DNA of 64,000 nt, from assembly GCF_018860635.1 (NCBI RefSeq), contig NZ_JAHKPT010000035.1:577395-641394 (forward strand), in the 5' to 3' direction. The notes below the pieces were generated by a model that searched no databases, was not told where the DNA came from, and was given only the letters and a program-made list of their open reading frames with translations. Shown piece after piece: positions 16,825 to 28,107 of this stretch. The DNA comes from Aliiglaciecola lipolytica. Its GTDB lineage: Bacteria; Pseudomonadota; Gammaproteobacteria; Enterobacterales; Alteromonadaceae. The first letter of the stretch is position 1. Each line of letters begins with the position of its first letter. The translations under genes and the position numbers were made by a program.

Positions 16825-17475
16825 ATGAAAACGGCAGAGAAAATACTAGTCACTTCGTTGGATTTATTTAACCAACACGGGGAGAGTAATGTCAGTAGTG
16901 TTGATATTGCGGTTGAATTAGATATTAGCCCCGGTAATTTATATTATCATTTCAAAGGCAAGGAAATGATAGTGGCCGCGTTATTTGATTTATATAAAAA
17001 TCAAATAGATACAGCATTTAATTCTGCTACCAACAAAGATTTAAGTATTGAAGAGTTTTTTTATTTTCTATACGTAATTTTAGAAAAAGGCCATCATTTT
17101 CAATTTCTGTTTCATAATCAAGCTAATCTTGCTGAAAATTATCCGACGGTTGCCAAGAAGTTCAAACTGCTTATCCTCTCGCAAGAAAGGAGTATAGAAA
17201 AATTAATTAAGTCGTTTATTCAAAATAGCAGTTTAAAAGCCACTTTTCACCAAGGAATTCAAATTGTCGAGCTGGTTGGTCTAGTCTTTACTCAATCAGC
17301 GAACTATTATGCATTAAAAGGTCAAAATATCAGCGATGAGACGCATTTGTATAAGGGACTAGCGACCATTCTATTTGCTGTATTGCCCTATATAAACCTG
17401 CCACCTGGGGAATTGCATCATTTACAAGAAGCAATTGCTACCCAAACTTTGGTCAGTGGGTTAGGCGTTTCCTAA
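16825..17475 (+). CDS. TetR family transcriptional regulator
   Basis: A 216-aa one-component regulator. The N-terminal helix-turn-helix (about residues 5-50) ends in the typical DISPGNLYYHFKGKEMI motif; the C-terminal ligand domain is helical and not assignable. ATG 16825 is preferred to the TTG nine bases upstream. The gene lies 28 bp before the wax ester synthase/DGAT gene in the same direction, so the two probably form an operon and the regulator likely controls acyl-lipid synthesis. An acyl-CoA or fatty acid ligand is a reasonable guess, not visible in the sequence. Confidence 0.85.
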   Translation: MKTAEKILVTSLDLFNQHGESNVSSVDIAVELDISPGNLYYHFKGKEMIVAALFDLYKNQIDTAFNSATNKDLSIEEFFYFLYVILEKGHHFQFLFHNQANLAENYPTVAKKFKLLILSQERSIEKLIKSFIQNSSLKATFHQGIQIVELVGLVFTQSANYYALKGQNISDETHLYKGLATILFAVLPYINLPPGELHHLQEAIATQTLVSGLGVS

Positions 17476-17503
17476 GAATCCGTACGTTTAAGGAATATTG
17501 AGA

Positions 17504-19003
17504 TTGAGTAAAAAACTTTCATTTCTCGACAAAACATTTTGGATTACTGAGTCTGAAGATAATCCAAAACATGTCGCAAGTTTACAGCTTTTGGAAATGC
17601 CAGAAGATGCCTCCCCACAATACGTTGAAAACCTGTGTAATGAGGTGAAGCAATTCGATAAAGGCGTTAGTCCCTTCAATGGCACGGTTAAAACGTTTAT
17701 GGGTTTTCCTATCGGCCTCAATGAAATTGACAAGTTAGATATGGATTATCACGTCAAGTACCATGTGGTTGACGACGTTAATGACAAAGAAGCGCTGCAT
17801 AAATTTGTTGCCAAATTGCATGAAGAATGGCTGGATCGTGATAAACCTCTTTGGCAGTACCACTTTATTACTGACAATAAGAATAAAGAATATGCGATTT
17901 ATGCCAAAGTCCATCATCTGTATGGTGATGGGGCAACGTTAATTCGTTGGTTCCAAGCTGGCTATCTGGCGGAAAAGAACACGGAAACATTTATTCCGGT
18001 TTGGGCGGCACAAAGACGAAGCCGCAAACGCCGTAAGCTAGGTATTTTCACCTTAGTATTTGGTGGCGCATTTGAACTGTTTATGGTGGTGTTTGACTTA
18101 CTCTATATCGTTTTGCGTCTATTGATGAAGCTAACCCGCATCAACTCAACCTACATGCCTTTGCCTTTTTCTGGCACTAAAACCATATTAACTGGCCAAG
18201 TTAAGAAAGGTCGAGTGGTGTCCACGGTAGACTTAAACTTTGCTCGAGTTAGAGGTTTGAGTAAGCGTGCCAGAGCGTCTGCCAATGAAATTTTACTCTG
18301 CTGTTTTGATATTGGGGTTCATCGATTTTTAATGGATAGAGGACACACTTTCAAAAAAGCGCTCTATACTAATATGCCAATCAACCTGCGAAAACCTGGT
18401 GATCAGGCCGCGGGGAACAAAATAGCTATCGTGCCTGTGCGCTTGGCTCACGGTAAAAATGATCCTTATTTACGCTTGCGCCAAATCATCGAGAATCATC
18501 GTATTGTAAAACGCGCGGCAAAGCGCTCCAGACCCTTAGCATTCAGTTATTACACTGTGCTAATACAGTCTTACTCATTGATATTTGAAATGTTGCGGCT
18601 GTCTGACTTTGTGCGTCCTATCGCCAATATTCTAATTTCCAATGTGCCTGGCCCAACAGATGTGCGCTATTTAAAAGACAGCAAATTATTGGCCTGTTAT
18701 CCCATTTCAACGATGACCCCTGGTGGAGGCGTAAATATCACTTTAATTACCTATGCAGGAACTGCAAATGTGGGGATTGTTTGCTGTGATAAAAACGTAA
18801 AATCTTTGGAGACTTTATCTGTTTATTTCACCGAAGCTTTTGAGATGTTGGAAAGGTGTATTGATGATCCGTCTTTGAACATTGACGATATTGGTGAACG
18901 TGTGCGTCAAACCGACTTGTCGATTGTGGATGATGAGGTCTATGATGAAGAAGCCGATCACGACCACTTGGAGTCAGAAAATACAGCTAAAAAGTCTGCT
19001 TAG
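17504..19003 (+). CDS. Wax ester synthase / acyl-CoA:diacylglycerol acyltransferase
   Basis: WS/DGAT enzymes join acyl-CoA to a fatty alcohol or to diacylglycerol, making wax esters or triacylglycerol. The catalytic HHxxxDG motif is present as HHLYGDG (about residues 136-142), the PLW motif as DKPLW, and the C-terminal half carries NMPINLR and NVPGP blocks typical of the family. Length 499 aa is close to the Acinetobacter and Marinobacter enzymes (about 460), with an acidic tail added. A hydrophobic segment near residues 185-205 may attach it to membrane. The start is TTG; AAGGA lies nine bases before TTG 17504. Its last four bases overlap the end of the convergent unknown gene. Confidence 0.9.
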   Translation: MSKKLSFLDKTFWITESEDNPKHVASLQLLEMPEDASPQYVENLCNEVKQFDKGVSPFNGTVKTFMGFPIGLNEIDKLDMDYHVKYHVVDDVNDKEALHKFVAKLHEEWLDRDKPLWQYHFITDNKNKEYAIYAKVHHLYGDGATLIRWFQAGYLAEKNTETFIPVWAAQRRSRKRRKLGIFTLVFGGAFELFMVVFDLLYIVLRLLMKLTRINSTYMPLPFSGTKTILTGQVKKGRVVSTVDLNFARVRGLSKRARASANEILLCCFDIGVHRFLMDRGHTFKKALYTNMPINLRKPGDQAAGNKIAIVPVRLAHGKNDPYLRLRQIIENHRIVKRAAKRSRPLAFSYYTVLIQSYSLIFEMLRLSDFVRPIANILISNVPGPTDVRYLKDSKLLACYPISTMTPGGGVNITLITYAGTANVGIVCCDKNVKSLETLSVYFTEAFEMLERCIDDPSLNIDDIGERVRQTDLSIVDDEVYDEEADHDHLESENTAKKSA

Positions 19004-19725
19004 AATTTAAACCTGACACAACGTTGCTCTACACAAACTGATTGGCCATGTTGGATGAACAAAGCTTCTTGCCAATCGTTTTCGTCCAGTTTATAGACAA
19101 ATTCTGGGTTGTGTTTTGTTTCATCTAGTAACTTAATAATCTGCGGTTTGTGGTAATCCAATACCCGTTGTTTGCTTCCTGATAAATATAATCGCAAGTA
19201 ATCAGAGGCAATATCTGAACTTCCCGCAGTCATTAAGCCTAAAGCCGATTTGAAGGTACCAGATATTAAATTTTGTACGCTTCTAGGCATTACTAGATCG
19301 AGAAGTTGCTTCGAATCATTAAGTAACGCATATTCGTCATTAATCAACCTAATTGAATCCAATTCTAGTGAGTCGATAGTCACAGTCTTATTTTCAGCAT
19401 CATATTTGGGTGTCATATCCAATACAATTAGCAAATGCGCGCGATAAAGTGGATTGCTAACCGCATCAATATCTAAGCTTGAATAAAGCTGTACCTTTAC
19501 GGTATTACTATTGCGTGGAATGTCTATTTCTGTCTCAAGAATGGTAAATGTGCCTTTACCCACAGGGACGTCGACGTCTAGGTGTTGCGGAAAATGTGGC
19601 CTTGCCAAATCATTTAACTCTTCGACGGTATAATCTACATGGCTTATTTTGCCTAGCTTGATCATCCATTTAGCAATGAACTTATTGAGTTTTAGTGAAA
19701 ACCGTTTTCTAAGTGTTTCTGCCAC
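19000..19725 (-). CDS. Hypothetical protein, possible lipid-binding beta-rich fold
   Basis: I do not recognise this 241-aa protein with confidence. After a basic, amphipathic start (KRFSLKLNKFIAKWMIKLG) there is an alternating beta-like pattern (GKGTFTILETEIDIPR, TVKVQLYSSLDIDA, RAHLLIVLDMTPKYD) followed by helices. The pattern, including a description of a short range of strands then a helical tail, recalls YceB/DUF1439-like tubular lipid-binding proteins, but this is a weak impression. It has no clear signal peptide. It is convergent with the WS/DGAT gene with a four-base overlap of stop codons. A role with membrane or storage lipid is only inferred from position. Confidence 0.7.
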   Translation of the reverse strand: MAETLRKRFSLKLNKFIAKWMIKLGKISHVDYTVEELNDLARPHFPQHLDVDVPVGKGTFTILETEIDIPRNSNTVKVQLYSSLDIDAVSNPLYRAHLLIVLDMTPKYDAENKTVTIDSLELDSIRLINDEYALLNDSKQLLDLVMPRSVQNLISGTFKSALGLMTAGSSDIASDYLRLYLSGSKQRVLDYHKPQIIKLLDETKHNPEFVYKLDENDWQEALFIQHGQSVCVEQRCVRFKF

Positions 19726-19958
19726 GTAGTTGTTAACTTATTCATCATTATCCAGCACTAAGTGTGAAGGTGAGAGGCTTTTAATGTCAAGTTTGGCGTT
19801 ATTTATTTCATTTCATTTGTACATTAAAGTAACAACCCATTTTATTTTTTGGTAAACTGACTGGTATGACATCAGAGCAGTTGACTAGCTTTGTGAACTT
19901 AAGTAACTATTTATTCGTAGTTGTAACTAACAAAAAAACCTTTGAAGTAGAAGCCGAC

Positions 19959-21584
19959 ATGCATGAATTAAAACAGACCCAATTTGATTTTATTATTATT
20001 GGCGCAGGTTCGGCTGGATCCACATTGGCTTCTCGGCTAAGTGAAAATCCCAATGTTCAGGTCTGTCTGCTCGAAGCGGGTGGAAAAGACTCCAATCCTT
20101 TGATCCATATTCCCTTTGGTTTGTCATTGCTTTCAAGAATTAAAAATGTCGGCTGGAATTATAATACCGCGTCACAGGTTAACTTAGACAATCGAGAGTT
20201 ATATTGGCCTCGTGGTAGAACCTTAGGCGGTTCTAGTTCGATAAACGCAATGTGTTATATACGCGGTGATCAGAAAGACTACGATGACTGGCAAGCCCAA
20301 GGCGCTCAAGGGTGGGATTGGCAGTCAGTTAAACCTTATTTTATTAAATCTGAACGGCAACAACACGGTGGCAGTGACAATCATGGCAATCAGGGGTTGT
20401 TGCATGTTAATGACCTACGCCACACCAACAAATTATCCCAATCTTTTGTTAAAAGCGCCGCACAAGTGGGCATGCCAATTCTACAAGACTTCAACGGAGA
20501 AGAACGGGAAGGTTTAGGTTTTTATCAAGTAACTCAAGTAAATGGGCAACGATGTTCTAGTGCAAAAGGCTATTTGCAACCAGCTTTACAACGCTCTAAC
20601 TTAACCGTGCTCACCCATGCACAAGTGGAACATATTGTTGTTGATGATGGTGTTGCTACTGGAGTTAAATTACATTTAAAAGACAAATTGATACAGCTTA
20701 ACGCGAAGCAAGAAGTGCTGCTTTGTGGCGGAGCTATCAATAGCCCGCAAATACTCATGTTATCTGGAATTGGCCCTAAAGCGCATCTGACTGAACATGG
20801 CATAAAGGTTAACGTTGATTTACCTGGTGTCGGGCAGAATTTACAAGATCATTTGGATGCTATCGTCCAGCAGCGATGTGAAGCCAGAGAAAGTTACGCT
20901 GTAGCGCTGCCGTCATTACCTATGTATATCAAATCAGTATTTCAATATTTATTTGGACGTAAAGGATTAATGACATCGAACATTGCCGAGGCAGGTGGGT
21001 TTGCTAAATCCAAATATGCTACCGACCGTCCCGATCTGCAATATCATTTTTTACCAGCAATTTTATTGAATCATGGTCGTAGCACCGCTTTTGGATATGG
21101 TTATGGTGTCCATGTTTGTTGTTTATATCCTAAAAGCGTAGGTGAAATAAGGTTGGCATCATCAGATCCATTGGCTCCGGCGATTATCGACCCAAATTAT
21201 TTAAGCCATCCAGATGATATAGCTGTAATGATTGATGGCGTTCGCAAAGCCCGTGAATTATTGGCAACGAGTGAATTTAATCAGTACGGTTCCCGTGAAA
21301 TCGGGCCAGGTATTGCTGCACAATCAGATGAAGAAATATTAGCTTATCTACGTAAACGGGCAGAGACCATTTATCATCCCATTGGTACTTGTAAAATGGG
21401 CAACACTGAAGATCCCATGACGGTGGTAGATAGTCAGCTAAAAGTGAAGGGAATAACAGGCCTGCGTGTGGTTGATGCGTCAGTGATGCCAAGTTTAATA
21501 GGTGGTAACACCAATGCTCCGACTATCATGATCGCTGAAAAAGCGGCCGATATGATAAAACAGCAGTACCAATTGTCACTATAA
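19959..21584 (+). CDS. GMC family FAD-dependent oxidoreductase (alcohol/choline dehydrogenase type)
   Basis: A flavoprotein of the glucose-methanol-choline family that oxidises a primary alcohol to the aldehyde. The FAD dinucleotide motif FIIIGAGSAGSTLASRL is near residue 10, GMC signature 1 (GRTLGGSSSINAM) near residue 86, signature 2 (GGAINSPQILMLSGIG) near residue 255, and the catalytic His in YHPIGTCKMG near residue 471 with Asn in NTNAPTIM near 515. An upstream ATG (19866) would add 31 residues unlike the family, so ATG 19959 (541 aa) is preferred, though its ribosome binding site is weak. Close family members include AlkJ and choline dehydrogenase; in this setting a long-chain alcohol substrate is attractive but unproven. 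Confidence 0.88.
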   Translation: MHELKQTQFDFIIIGAGSAGSTLASRLSENPNVQVCLLEAGGKDSNPLIHIPFGLSLLSRIKNVGWNYNTASQVNLDNRELYWPRGRTLGGSSSINAMCYIRGDQKDYDDWQAQGAQGWDWQSVKPYFIKSERQQHGGSDNHGNQGLLHVNDLRHTNKLSQSFVKSAAQVGMPILQDFNGEEREGLGFYQVTQVNGQRCSSAKGYLQPALQRSNLTVLTHAQVEHIVVDDGVATGVKLHLKDKLIQLNAKQEVLLCGGAINSPQILMLSGIGPKAHLTEHGIKVNVDLPGVGQNLQDHLDAIVQQRCEARESYAVALPSLPMYIKSVFQYLFGRKGLMTSNIAEAGGFAKSKYATDRPDLQYHFLPAILLNHGRSTAFGYGYGVHVCCLYPKSVGEIRLASSDPLAPAIIDPNYLSHPDDIAVMIDGVRKARELLATSEFNQYGSREIGPGIAAQSDEEILAYLRKRAETIYHPIGTCKMGNTEDPMTVVDSQLKVKGITGLRVVDASVMPSLIGGNTNAPTIMIAEKAADMIKQQYQLSL

Positions 21585-22208
21585 TTAATCACTATCTTGG
21601 CTGTTTAATACAAACATTTGTAAAGCTGTTTCACACATCTCATCAATATGACTGGCGTTTGCATAAATTCCATCGATTAATAATCTTGCAATACCATGAA
21701 TAGTCCCCCAAGTAACTTGGGATAAGCGCAGCGTATCTAAACTAGCCGGTAATAATCCCTTGTGTTGCCAATCACGGGTCATTTTCACTTGAAATTGAAA
21801 TGTTGGGTAGGCGATGTCTTTCAACGAATCAGTAGCGCTGTTTTGTTTCCATATTGTTCTACCGAACATTAAATCATACAACTCTGGATTTTCAGCAGCA
21901 TAACTAATATAGCCGTGAATAAATGCCCTTAATTTCTGTCTTTCATTTAAATTCGGATTTTCAAATATTTCATCCAGTTGTAACTTCCAATGGCTAAAAC
22001 CTTGTTCCGCTATCGCGCATAAAAGCTCATTTTTATCTTTGAAATGGTGATAAGGCGCTGTGCGCGAAACACCAACCTGATCAGCTAGTTTACGTAATGA
22101 CAAGCTCTCTACTCCCTGCGCCTTGAGCATTGAGGAGGCGGTAAGTATAAGGCTTGTGCGCAAATCACCGTGGTGATAACGGGCTTTGAGAGGCTTTTTA
22201 TCGGTCAT
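21585..22208 (-). CDS. TetR family transcriptional regulator
   Basis: A 207-aa TetR regulator. The helix-turn-helix is at residues 15-60 (LSLRKLADQVGVSRTAPYHHFKDKNELL); the C-terminal half is the WHG-like ligand domain (YDLMFGRTIW, VTWGTIHGIARLL). It ends immediately beside the GMC gene stop and is divergent from the dienoyl-CoA isomerase/fadH pair. The 35-bp palindrome in the divergent gap is the probable operator, so it likely represses both itself and the beta-oxidation operon. The ligand is unknown; an acyl-CoA is reasonable. Confidence 0.88.
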   Translation of the reverse strand: MTDKKPLKARYHHGDLRTSLILTASSMLKAQGVESLSLRKLADQVGVSRTAPYHHFKDKNELLCAIAEQGFSHWKLQLDEIFENPNLNERQKLRAFIHGYISYAAENPELYDLMFGRTIWKQNSATDSLKDIAYPTFQFQVKMTRDWQHKGLLPASLDTLRLSQVTWGTIHGIARLLIDGIYANASHIDEMCETALQMFVLNSQDSD

Positions 22209-22229
22209 TCGTGCACTTTATCATAGATC

Positions 22230-22242
22230 TTGACAGCGTCAA
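22230..22242. promoter_or_regulatory. Small dyad beside the TetR operator
   Basis: TTGAC-AGC-GTCAA is an inverted repeat four bases from the 35-bp palindrome. Its TTGAC half also occurs inside the larger palindrome, so it could be a second, weaker binding site. Confidence 0.4.
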
Positions 22243-22245
22243 CAT

Positions 22246-22280
22246 CTTACCTTATCTTGACATTGTCTAGATAAGGTAAG
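22246..22280. promoter_or_regulatory. 35-bp near-perfect palindrome, probable TetR operator
   Basis: CTTACCTTATCT (22246-22257) and AGATAAGGTAAG (22269-22280) are exact inverted repeats of 12 bp. The 11-bp centre also contains GACA-T-TGTC, so only one base pair of the whole 35 bp breaks symmetry apart from the central base. It lies 38 bp from the tetR start and about 120 bp from the isomerase start. Confidence 0.75.
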
Positions 22281-22399
22281 TTTAAGCGTTCCTTTGAGGA
22301 ATTCATCCAATTTATAGGTACGCATAAGCTAACTAAACAGCCTCAATTAGGTAGGCGTGCTTTACTTATTACCTGTGTACCATCTTGGAGAAAATCGTT

Positions 22400-25335
<2,936 letters not shown>

Positions 25336-25365
25336 GCGAGGTTTTTTAACTGCGTAAAAACCATT

Positions 25366-25430
25366 AAATCCACGGCCTGAAGGCCGTGCTACAGGTTGTT
25401 ATTCAATGTGGTTTAACGATGAATCTGTGT
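25366..25430. repeat. REP-like repeat, copy 1
   Basis: A 65-bp unit starting with the palindrome CACGGCC-TGAA-GGCCGTG and continuing CTACAGGTTGTTATTC. It is repeated with about six differences 98 bp downstream. It ends at a run of ten G (25431-25440). Confidence 0.75.
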
Positions 25431-25440
25431 GGGGGGGGGG
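25431..25440 (+). repeat. G10 homopolymer
   Basis: Ten consecutive G residues in an otherwise AT-rich region, at the end of repeat copy 1. Tracts like this are prone to slippage and sequencing error. Confidence 0.8.
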
Positions 25441-25463
25441 CTTTCGATCTGCATGAAGCCAAT

Positions 25464-25528
25464 AAATCGACGGTCTGAAGGCCGTGCTACAGGTTGTTAT
25501 TCAATGTGGTTTAACGATAAATTTGTAG
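25464..25528. repeat. REP-like repeat, copy 2
   Basis: Second copy of the 65-bp unit (AAATCGACGGTCTGAAGGCC at its start), followed by a further imperfect stem TCGGG-TGCTTTAG-CCCCGA (25529-25547). The layout resembles extragenic palindromic elements of REP type that collect between convergent genes. Confidence 0.75.
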
Positions 25529-25563
25529 TCGGGTGCTTTAGCCCCGAGATTATCTTTGAATAT

Positions 25564-25593
25564 AAAAAAACCAGTCATTTGACTGGTTTTTTT
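25564..25593. terminator. Bidirectional terminator between fadH and sodB
   Basis: A7-CCAGTC, loop ATTT, GACTGG-T7: an exact 13-bp inverted repeat with A/T tracts on both sides, between convergent fadH and sodB. Confidence 0.92.
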
Positions 25594-25615
25594 GATTTAG
25601 CTTTTAAACTAAAAC

Positions 25616-26197
25616 TTATGCGAAATTCGCTGCCGCAAATTCCCAATTAACTAATGCCCAAAAACCACCTAAGTAGTTAGGACGAACATTACGGTAATCG
25701 ATATAGTATGCGTGTTCCCATAAATCAACTGTGATAAGCGGTGTTACACCTTCTTCAGTGATTGGAGTACCAGCATTGCTAGTGTTAACGATGTCTAGGC
25801 TGCCGTCAGCAGTTTTTACTAACCAAGTCCAGCTTGAGCCAAAGTTATTTACCGCTTTGTCGTTGAAGGCTGCTTTGAAGTCGTCAAAAGAACCCCATTT
25901 GGCAGTGATAGCATCAGCTAACGCACCAGTTGGTTCGCCGCCGCCATTAGGGCTTAGGCTATTCCAGTAAAATGTGTGGTTCCAGATTTGTGCAGCATTG
26001 TTAAATACACCGCCGTCTGATTGCTTAACCACATCTTCCAATGACATATCAGCCATTGCAGTACCTTCAACTAAACCGTTTAGTTTAGTTACATAAGTAG
26101 CGTGATGCTTACCATAGTGGTAATCAAGAGTTTCAGAAGAAATATGCGGTTCTAGAGCGTTTCTTTCATATGGTAACGGGGGTAGTTCAAAAGCCAT
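25616..26197 (-). CDS. sodB: Superoxide dismutase, iron type
   Basis: Converts superoxide to oxygen and hydrogen peroxide in the cytosol. Metal ligands are His27, His74, Asp158 and His162 (motifs [27 protein letters not shown]). The Gln in NNAAQIWNH (residue 70) is the position typical of iron-type enzymes. At 193 aa it matches E. coli SodB. The ATG is preceded by a GGAGAA ribosome binding site. It is divergent from grxD and near bfd, forming an iron/oxidative stress group. Confidence 0.97.
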   Translation of the reverse strand: MAFELPPLPYERNALEPHISSETLDYHYGKHHATYVTKLNGLVEGTAMADMSLEDVVKQSDGGVFNNAAQIWNHTFYWNSLSPNGGGEPTGALADAITAKWGSFDDFKAAFNDKAVNNFGSSWTWLVKTADGSLDIVNTSNAGTPITEEGVTPLITVDLWEHAYYIDYRNVRPNYLGGFWALVNWEFAAANFA

Positions 26198-26532
26198 GTA
26201 AATTCTCCATTAATGTGAGCTTAGCGTTATTAAATTACTTTCAGGCTAAATGCTAGCGTGAATTTTTAGAATGTAAAGCCTCAATAAAGGCTTTCATTCT
26301 ACTGTAATACTATGATTTATAAATGATGATCTGGGGATAAGATGCTAATTATCAACCCGAATTACAAATACTTTTTACGAAGTCGTTAGATTATTTATGA
26401 ATTTGCATTTATTCAAGTATTTCCAATGATTGTGACAAATCTGCGTAATTTAGCAAACCTTTTGGAAAGCAGCGCTTGAAACAGGTAAACTAACACCCAT
26501 ATTCAAATTAACTTAATTTAGAGAGTGGTAAA
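26198..26532. promoter_or_regulatory. Divergent sodB/grxD region with a leader hairpin
   Basis: No gene is seen in these 335 bp. AGAATGTAAAGCC (26268-26280) pairs with GGCTTTCATTCT (26289-26300), an inverted repeat broken by one bulged base, about 70-100 bp before sodB. If transcribed it would form a hairpin in the sodB leader, the region that small RNA RyhB targets in E. coli. No clear Fur box was found here. Confidence 0.4.
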
Positions 26533-26874
26533 ATGGACACTGTAGAGAAAATCAAACAACAAATTAATGAAAACCCAATCTTATTGTATATGAAAGGGTC
26601 TCCGAAGCTGCCAAGTTGCGGTTTTTCTTCACAGGCTTCTCAAGCCCTAATGTCTTGTGGAGAGCAATTTGCGTATGTTGATATTTTGCAAAACCCTGAC
26701 ATTCGTGCCGAATTACCAAAATATGCAGATTGGCCAACATTCCCACAGTTATGGGTTGATGGCGAGCTAGTTGGCGGGTGTGACATTATAATGGAAATGT
26801 TTCAGCAGGGTGAATTGCAGCCTTTGATTAAACAGACTGCAGAAAAAAATGCTGAGCAAGACAAAGAAAGCTAA
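26533..26874 (+). CDS. grxD: Monothiol glutaredoxin Grx4
   Basis: A CGFS-type glutaredoxin that binds a 2Fe-2S cluster with glutathione and hands it on during iron-sulfur assembly. The active-site motif CGFS is at residues 29-32 (KLPSCGFSSQ), with the cis-Pro motif WPTFPQLW and the glutathione-binding GGCDIIMEM following. Length 113 aa is typical (E. coli 115). AGAGAG precedes the ATG. It faces bfd across a shared terminator, a pairing that makes sense for iron homeostasis. Confidence 0.96.
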   Translation: MDTVEKIKQQINENPILLYMKGSPKLPSCGFSSQASQALMSCGEQFAYVDILQNPDIRAELPKYADWPTFPQLWVDGELVGGCDIIMEMFQQGELQPLIKQTAEKNAEQDKES

Positions 26875-26900
26875 GTTTTATTTTAAGCTAGATTAAAAAC

Positions 26901-26928
26901 TAAAAAAGGAGCGTAATGCTCCTTTTTT
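26901..26928. terminator. Bidirectional terminator between grxD and bfd
   Basis: A-tract, GGAGC, loop GTAAT, GCTCC and T6 between convergent genes. Confidence 0.9.
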
Positions 26929-26944
26929 GTGATTTAAATTTGTT

Positions 26945-27139
26945 TTAACTGACTTCTTTGAACAGGCTTTCATCGATAATAGTTGTGTCAATGATATCTT
27001 GTGCCATTTGTATACAACGACCGCACTGGCTGCCGACACCAAATTTGGCGCGCAATTCTCGAGTGCTTCCAATACCGTCCTCGCGGACAGCTTTTGCAAT
27101 AGCTTTATCAGTAATGCCGTGACACAAACAAACGTACAT
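26945..27139 (-). CDS. bfd: Bacterioferritin-associated ferredoxin
   Basis: A 64-aa 2Fe-2S protein that reduces bacterioferritin to release stored iron. The four ligands are Cys4, Cys6, Cys39 and Cys42 (MYVCLCHGIT and GSQCGRCI), the unique spacing of the BFD domain. The start is the obvious Met, and a Fur-like box lies about 25 bp upstream. Bacterioferritin itself is not in the window. A longer overlapping frame in the same region is a shadow. Confidence 0.95.
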   Translation of the reverse strand: MYVCLCHGITDKAIAKAVREDGIGSTRELRAKFGVGSQCGRCIQMAQDIIDTTIIDESLFKEVS

Positions 27140-27162
27140 TTAATTACACCTCAATCTTCATG

Positions 27163-27185
27163 CAAATGATAATAGTTGTTATTTG
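27163..27185. promoter_or_regulatory. Fur-like box before bfd
   Basis: CAAATGATAAT-A-GTTGTTATTTG is an imperfect dyad with the ATGATAAT core of the Fur consensus. Its place close to the bfd start fits repression by iron-loaded Fur, as known in E. coli. Confidence 0.55.
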
Positions 27186-27416
27186 TATCTTTTTCAATAG
27201 CTAATTTGCTTATTTGTTATACATTGTTTTAAAAAGTGATTGATAGCAGGGGATAGAATCGTGAATACTGTTTTTTGTCGATTTAATTAAAAAAAGTTTA
27301 TTGTTTTCCTTGGGTTTTATTATTCTAGTCTTATATTGTGCTTACAAGGTTTTTAAATCGTTAATCGAACATGCATTTGCGTTTATAAATGCTTTCACTA
27401 ATAAATGGAGAAAAAA

Positions 27417-28022
27417 ATGAGTGTACTAGTTGGTCGTCCAGCACCAGATTTCACTGCAGCAGCAGTTCTTGGAAGCGGAGAGATTGTTGATAGTTTCACC
27501 CTTAGCGAAAATATTAAAGGTAAAAAAGCCGTTATCTTTTTCTATCCTTTAGATTTCACTTTCGTTTGCCCGTCAGAGTTGATCGCGTTTGATAAACGTT
27601 ATGAAGAATTTACTAAGCGTGGCGTAGAAGTTATCGGTGTTTCAATCGATTCACAATTTAGCCATAACGCATGGCGTAATACCCCAGTTAATGAAGGCGG
27701 TATTGGTCCAGTGAAATATACTTTGGTAGCTGATACTAAACATGAAATTTGCCAAGCGTATGATGTAGAGCATCCTGACGCGGGCGTTGCTTTCCGTGGT
27801 TCTTTCTTAATCGATGCTGAAGGTAACGTACGTCACCAAGTCGTGAACGACTTGCCACTAGGCCGTAACGTTGACGAAATGTTGCGCATGGTTGATGCTT
27901 TGAACTTCCATGAAGAGCACGGTGAAGTTTGTCCTGCAGGCTGGCAAGAAGGTAAAAAAGGTATGGATGCATCTCCAGAAGGTGTTGCTAAGTATCTTGC
28001 AGAGAATTCTGACGCGCTTTAA
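27417..28022 (+). CDS. Typical 2-Cys peroxiredoxin (AhpC/Prx1 type)
   Basis: Reduces hydrogen peroxide and organic peroxides through a peroxidatic Cys51 in FTFVCPSE and a resolving Cys172 in EVCPAGWQ. The 201-aa length and the long C-terminal arm (KYLAENSDAL) are those of the Prx1/AhpC subgroup. ATG 27417 is chosen because GGAG lies six bases upstream; an ATG at 27405 overlaps that site. No AhpF follows, so electrons probably come from thioredoxin. It is divergent from bfd and followed by a terminator. Confidence 0.94.
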   Translation: MSVLVGRPAPDFTAAAVLGSGEIVDSFTLSENIKGKKAVIFFYPLDFTFVCPSELIAFDKRYEEFTKRGVEVIGVSIDSQFSHNAWRNTPVNEGGIGPVKYTLVADTKHEICQAYDVEHPDAGVAFRGSFLIDAEGNVRHQVVNDLPLGRNVDEMLRMVDALNFHEEHGEVCPAGWQEGKKGMDASPEGVAKYLAENSDAL

Positions 28023-28054
28023 TTAGCAATAGCTGTTAATTAGTCATAGAAAAT

Positions 28055-28092
28055 AAAAAACCGCGTAACTGTAAAGGTTTCGCGGTTTTTTT
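28055..28092. terminator. Bidirectional terminator after the peroxiredoxin gene
   Basis: A6-CCGCG and CGCGG-T7 enclose a 15-nt loop between convergent genes. Confidence 0.85.
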
Positions 28093-28107
28093 ATGAGCGT
28101 TTAAAAT

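Noticed and set aside
19866-19958. 31-residue N-terminal extension of the GMC oxidoreductase
   Set aside because: Unlike the family and without a ribosome binding site; ATG 19959 puts the FAD motif at the usual distance, although this choice is not certain.
25429-25650. 73-codon frame through the G10 tract
   Set aside because: It runs through the repeats and the terminator and into sodB antisense; not a gene.
26893-27099. 68-codon frame overlapping bfd
   Set aside because: Out-of-frame shadow of bfd, whose Cys ligands are all in the other frame.
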